Position numbers and translations under genes: made by a program
In this document: in pieces, positions 38,763 through 39,679 of the stretch
Layout of the letters: the number at the start of each line of letters is the position of its first letter
Numbering within the stretch: the stretch's first letter is position 1
The notes under the pieces: model-generated
The model's database searches: none
Seen by the model: only the letters and a program-made list of their open reading frames with translations
What the model was told of the DNA's origin: nothing
Assembly (NCBI GenBank): GCA_910578115.1
Contig: CAJTPO010000044.1
Location: forward strand, 1-39,679
Direction: 5' to 3'
Origin: an uncultured Lachnospiraceae bacterium
Lineage (GTDB): Bacteria > Bacillota > Clostridia > Lachnospirales > Lachnospiraceae
DNA: 39,679 bases

Positions 38763-39679
38763 GTGCGCCTTGCGGCGCACGTTTCTAACGGGTGAAAGTC
38801 CCCAATCCGCCCTGGTAGTGGGAAGGATACAGCCGAACACCAAGGGTGTCCATCGTGAGGTGGAATCTGAAGGAAGGTGGAGGCAAATCTCTGGTCTGAC
38901 GAACAGAAACCACATCAGGCTATAGTTAAGGATAAGGTTGCTTAACAAACCAAAGTCCAATAACTACCCGGAATTAACTATGGTAAATGTGGCAGATATA
39001 TGGAGAGAAAGAAACGTGTGGTACCAAGGGAGATCTCGTCAGCGGATGGAAACAGAGTATGAAATCCGTGAGTAACAACGAATGGCGAGAAGTCAGCAGA
39101 GGTCATAGTACCATGGCGGTTGCAAACGTTATGGGAAGGACTGAACTTTAGGAGACACAGGCAATGAATGTAACTGAAAGTAGATTTGAGAACAGACAAC
39201 TTCATATGGAAGACTATCTGCAAATGGTATCTGCGGAACAGAAAGAGTATGCGGAAGAGTTCGACTACTCTGAGATTACTGAAAAGAGCAGTGTCATCAC
39301 AGACTATTGGACGGACAATCTTTTGGAACTGATTTTGCGAAAAGAAAACCTTAATAAGGCATATAAGAAAGTGAAATCAAACAAGGGAAGTGGTGGGATT
39401 GACGGAATGCAGGTGGATGAACTTCTGCCCTACCTAAGAGAGAACCAGGAAACCTTGATCCAAAAGATAAGGGATGGAAGATATAAACCAAATCCCGTCC
39501 GGAGGGTAGAGATACCCAAAGAAACAAAAGGCGAGTTTCGTAAGCTTGGAGTTCCTACTGTAGTTGACCGGGTAATACAACAGGCAGTCGCACAGGAACT
39601 CACACCAATCTATGAGAAGCAATTCTCGGGAAACAGTTTTGGTTTTCGCCCGAACCGAGGAGCGCAGGACGCCCTCAGA
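38763..39679 (+). mobile_element. Group II intron, 5' part (continues beyond window)
   Basis: The probable 5' end is GTGCGCC at 38763. The non-coding stretch to 39163 contains segments familiar from bacterial group II (class C-like) ribozymes: CGGGTGAAAGTCCCC, CAAGGGTGTCC, GTGGAATCTGAAGGAAGG and CTTAACAAACCAAAGTCC. The reverse transcriptase gene starts at 39164, where domain IV would lie. Insertion directly after an intrinsic terminator in the same orientation is the known habit of class C introns. The class is inferred; the 3' half with domains V and VI is outside. Confidence 0.85.
39164..39679 (+). CDS. ltrA: Group II intron reverse transcriptase/maturase, N-terminal part
   Basis: 172 codons run to the window edge without a stop. 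KSNKGSGGIDGMQVDELLP, RRVEIPKETKGEFRKLGVPT, VVDRVIQQAVAQELTPIYEK and FGFRPNRGAQDAL are the RT0-RT2 blocks of intron-encoded proteins. The catalytic YADD and the maturase domain are beyond the window. The first 50 or so residues (MNVTESRFENRQLHMEDYLQ) are a non-conserved leader. The ATG follows AGGAGA. The name is by family. Confidence 0.92.
   Translation, partial: MNVTESRFENRQLHMEDYLQMVSAEQKEYAEEFDYSEITEKSSVITDYWTDNLLELILRKENLNKAYKKVKSNKGSGGIDGMQVDELLPYLRENQETLIQKIRDGRYKPNPVRRVEIPKETKGEFRKLGVPTVVDRVIQQAVAQELTPIYEKQFSGNSFGFRPNRGAQDALR

Noticed and set aside
1..39679. CRISPR arrays, tRNA or rRNA genes
   Set aside because: No regularly spaced direct repeats were seen, and no tRNA cloverleaf or rRNA sequence was recognised on reading; a tRNAscan or Infernal run could still find a missed short RNA.

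Overview
The window looks like chromosomal DNA of a motile, Gram-positive, anaerobic Clostridia, most probably Lachnospiraceae. The evidence is AAGGAGG-type ribosome binding sites with occasional GTG/TTG starts, zinc-type S14 and L36, a zinc-lid adenylate kinase, a small KOW gene between map and infA, a pyrophosphate-type phosphofructokinase, and long flagellins with the usual clostridial termini. The family assignment is inference; no 16S gene is present.

Layout. Positions 1-499 (minus) hold the 5' part of a SAM-dependent methyltransferase gene. Positions 760-6100 are an amino-sugar uptake and catabolism cluster: a LicT/BglG-type antiterminator with its own promoter, RAT site and terminator, then a PTS IIA protein, a GlcNAc-type PTS IIBC, nagB and nagA. 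An acyltransferase-3 membrane protein follows (6373-7431). Positions 7.6-25.4 kb carry the S10-spc-alpha ribosomal cluster (rpsJ to rplQ) with secY, adk, map, a KOW protein gene, infA and rpoA. It has a strong promoter before rpsJ, a second before rpmJ, structured leaders, and many intercistronic hairpins. A chemoreceptor gene and an oppositely oriented M15 peptidase gene separate rplQ from ecfA1-ecfA2-ecfT-truA. pfp follows.

The most unusual part is 33.78-38.63 kb. A compact tyrosine recombinase gene lies inside a segment of about 0.85 kb bounded by two inverted 31-bp sites. Each site has two 12-bp arms around an identical 7-bp spacer, the expected architecture of a tyrosine-recombinase core site. 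Inside the segment, at the end away from the flagellin genes, is a near-consensus sigma-28 promoter pointing outward. As written it points away from any gene. If the segment flipped, it would read into a csrA homologue and three tandem flagellin genes. Each flagellin gene has a leader hairpin with a CsrA-type GGA loop. This is a coherent candidate for flagellar phase variation joined to CsrA control, resembling hin/fljB in layout but with an unrelated recombinase family. Inversion is predicted from sequence, not demonstrated.

The window ends inside a group II intron (ribozyme 5' part and reverse transcriptase start) inserted just after the terminator of the third flagellin gene.
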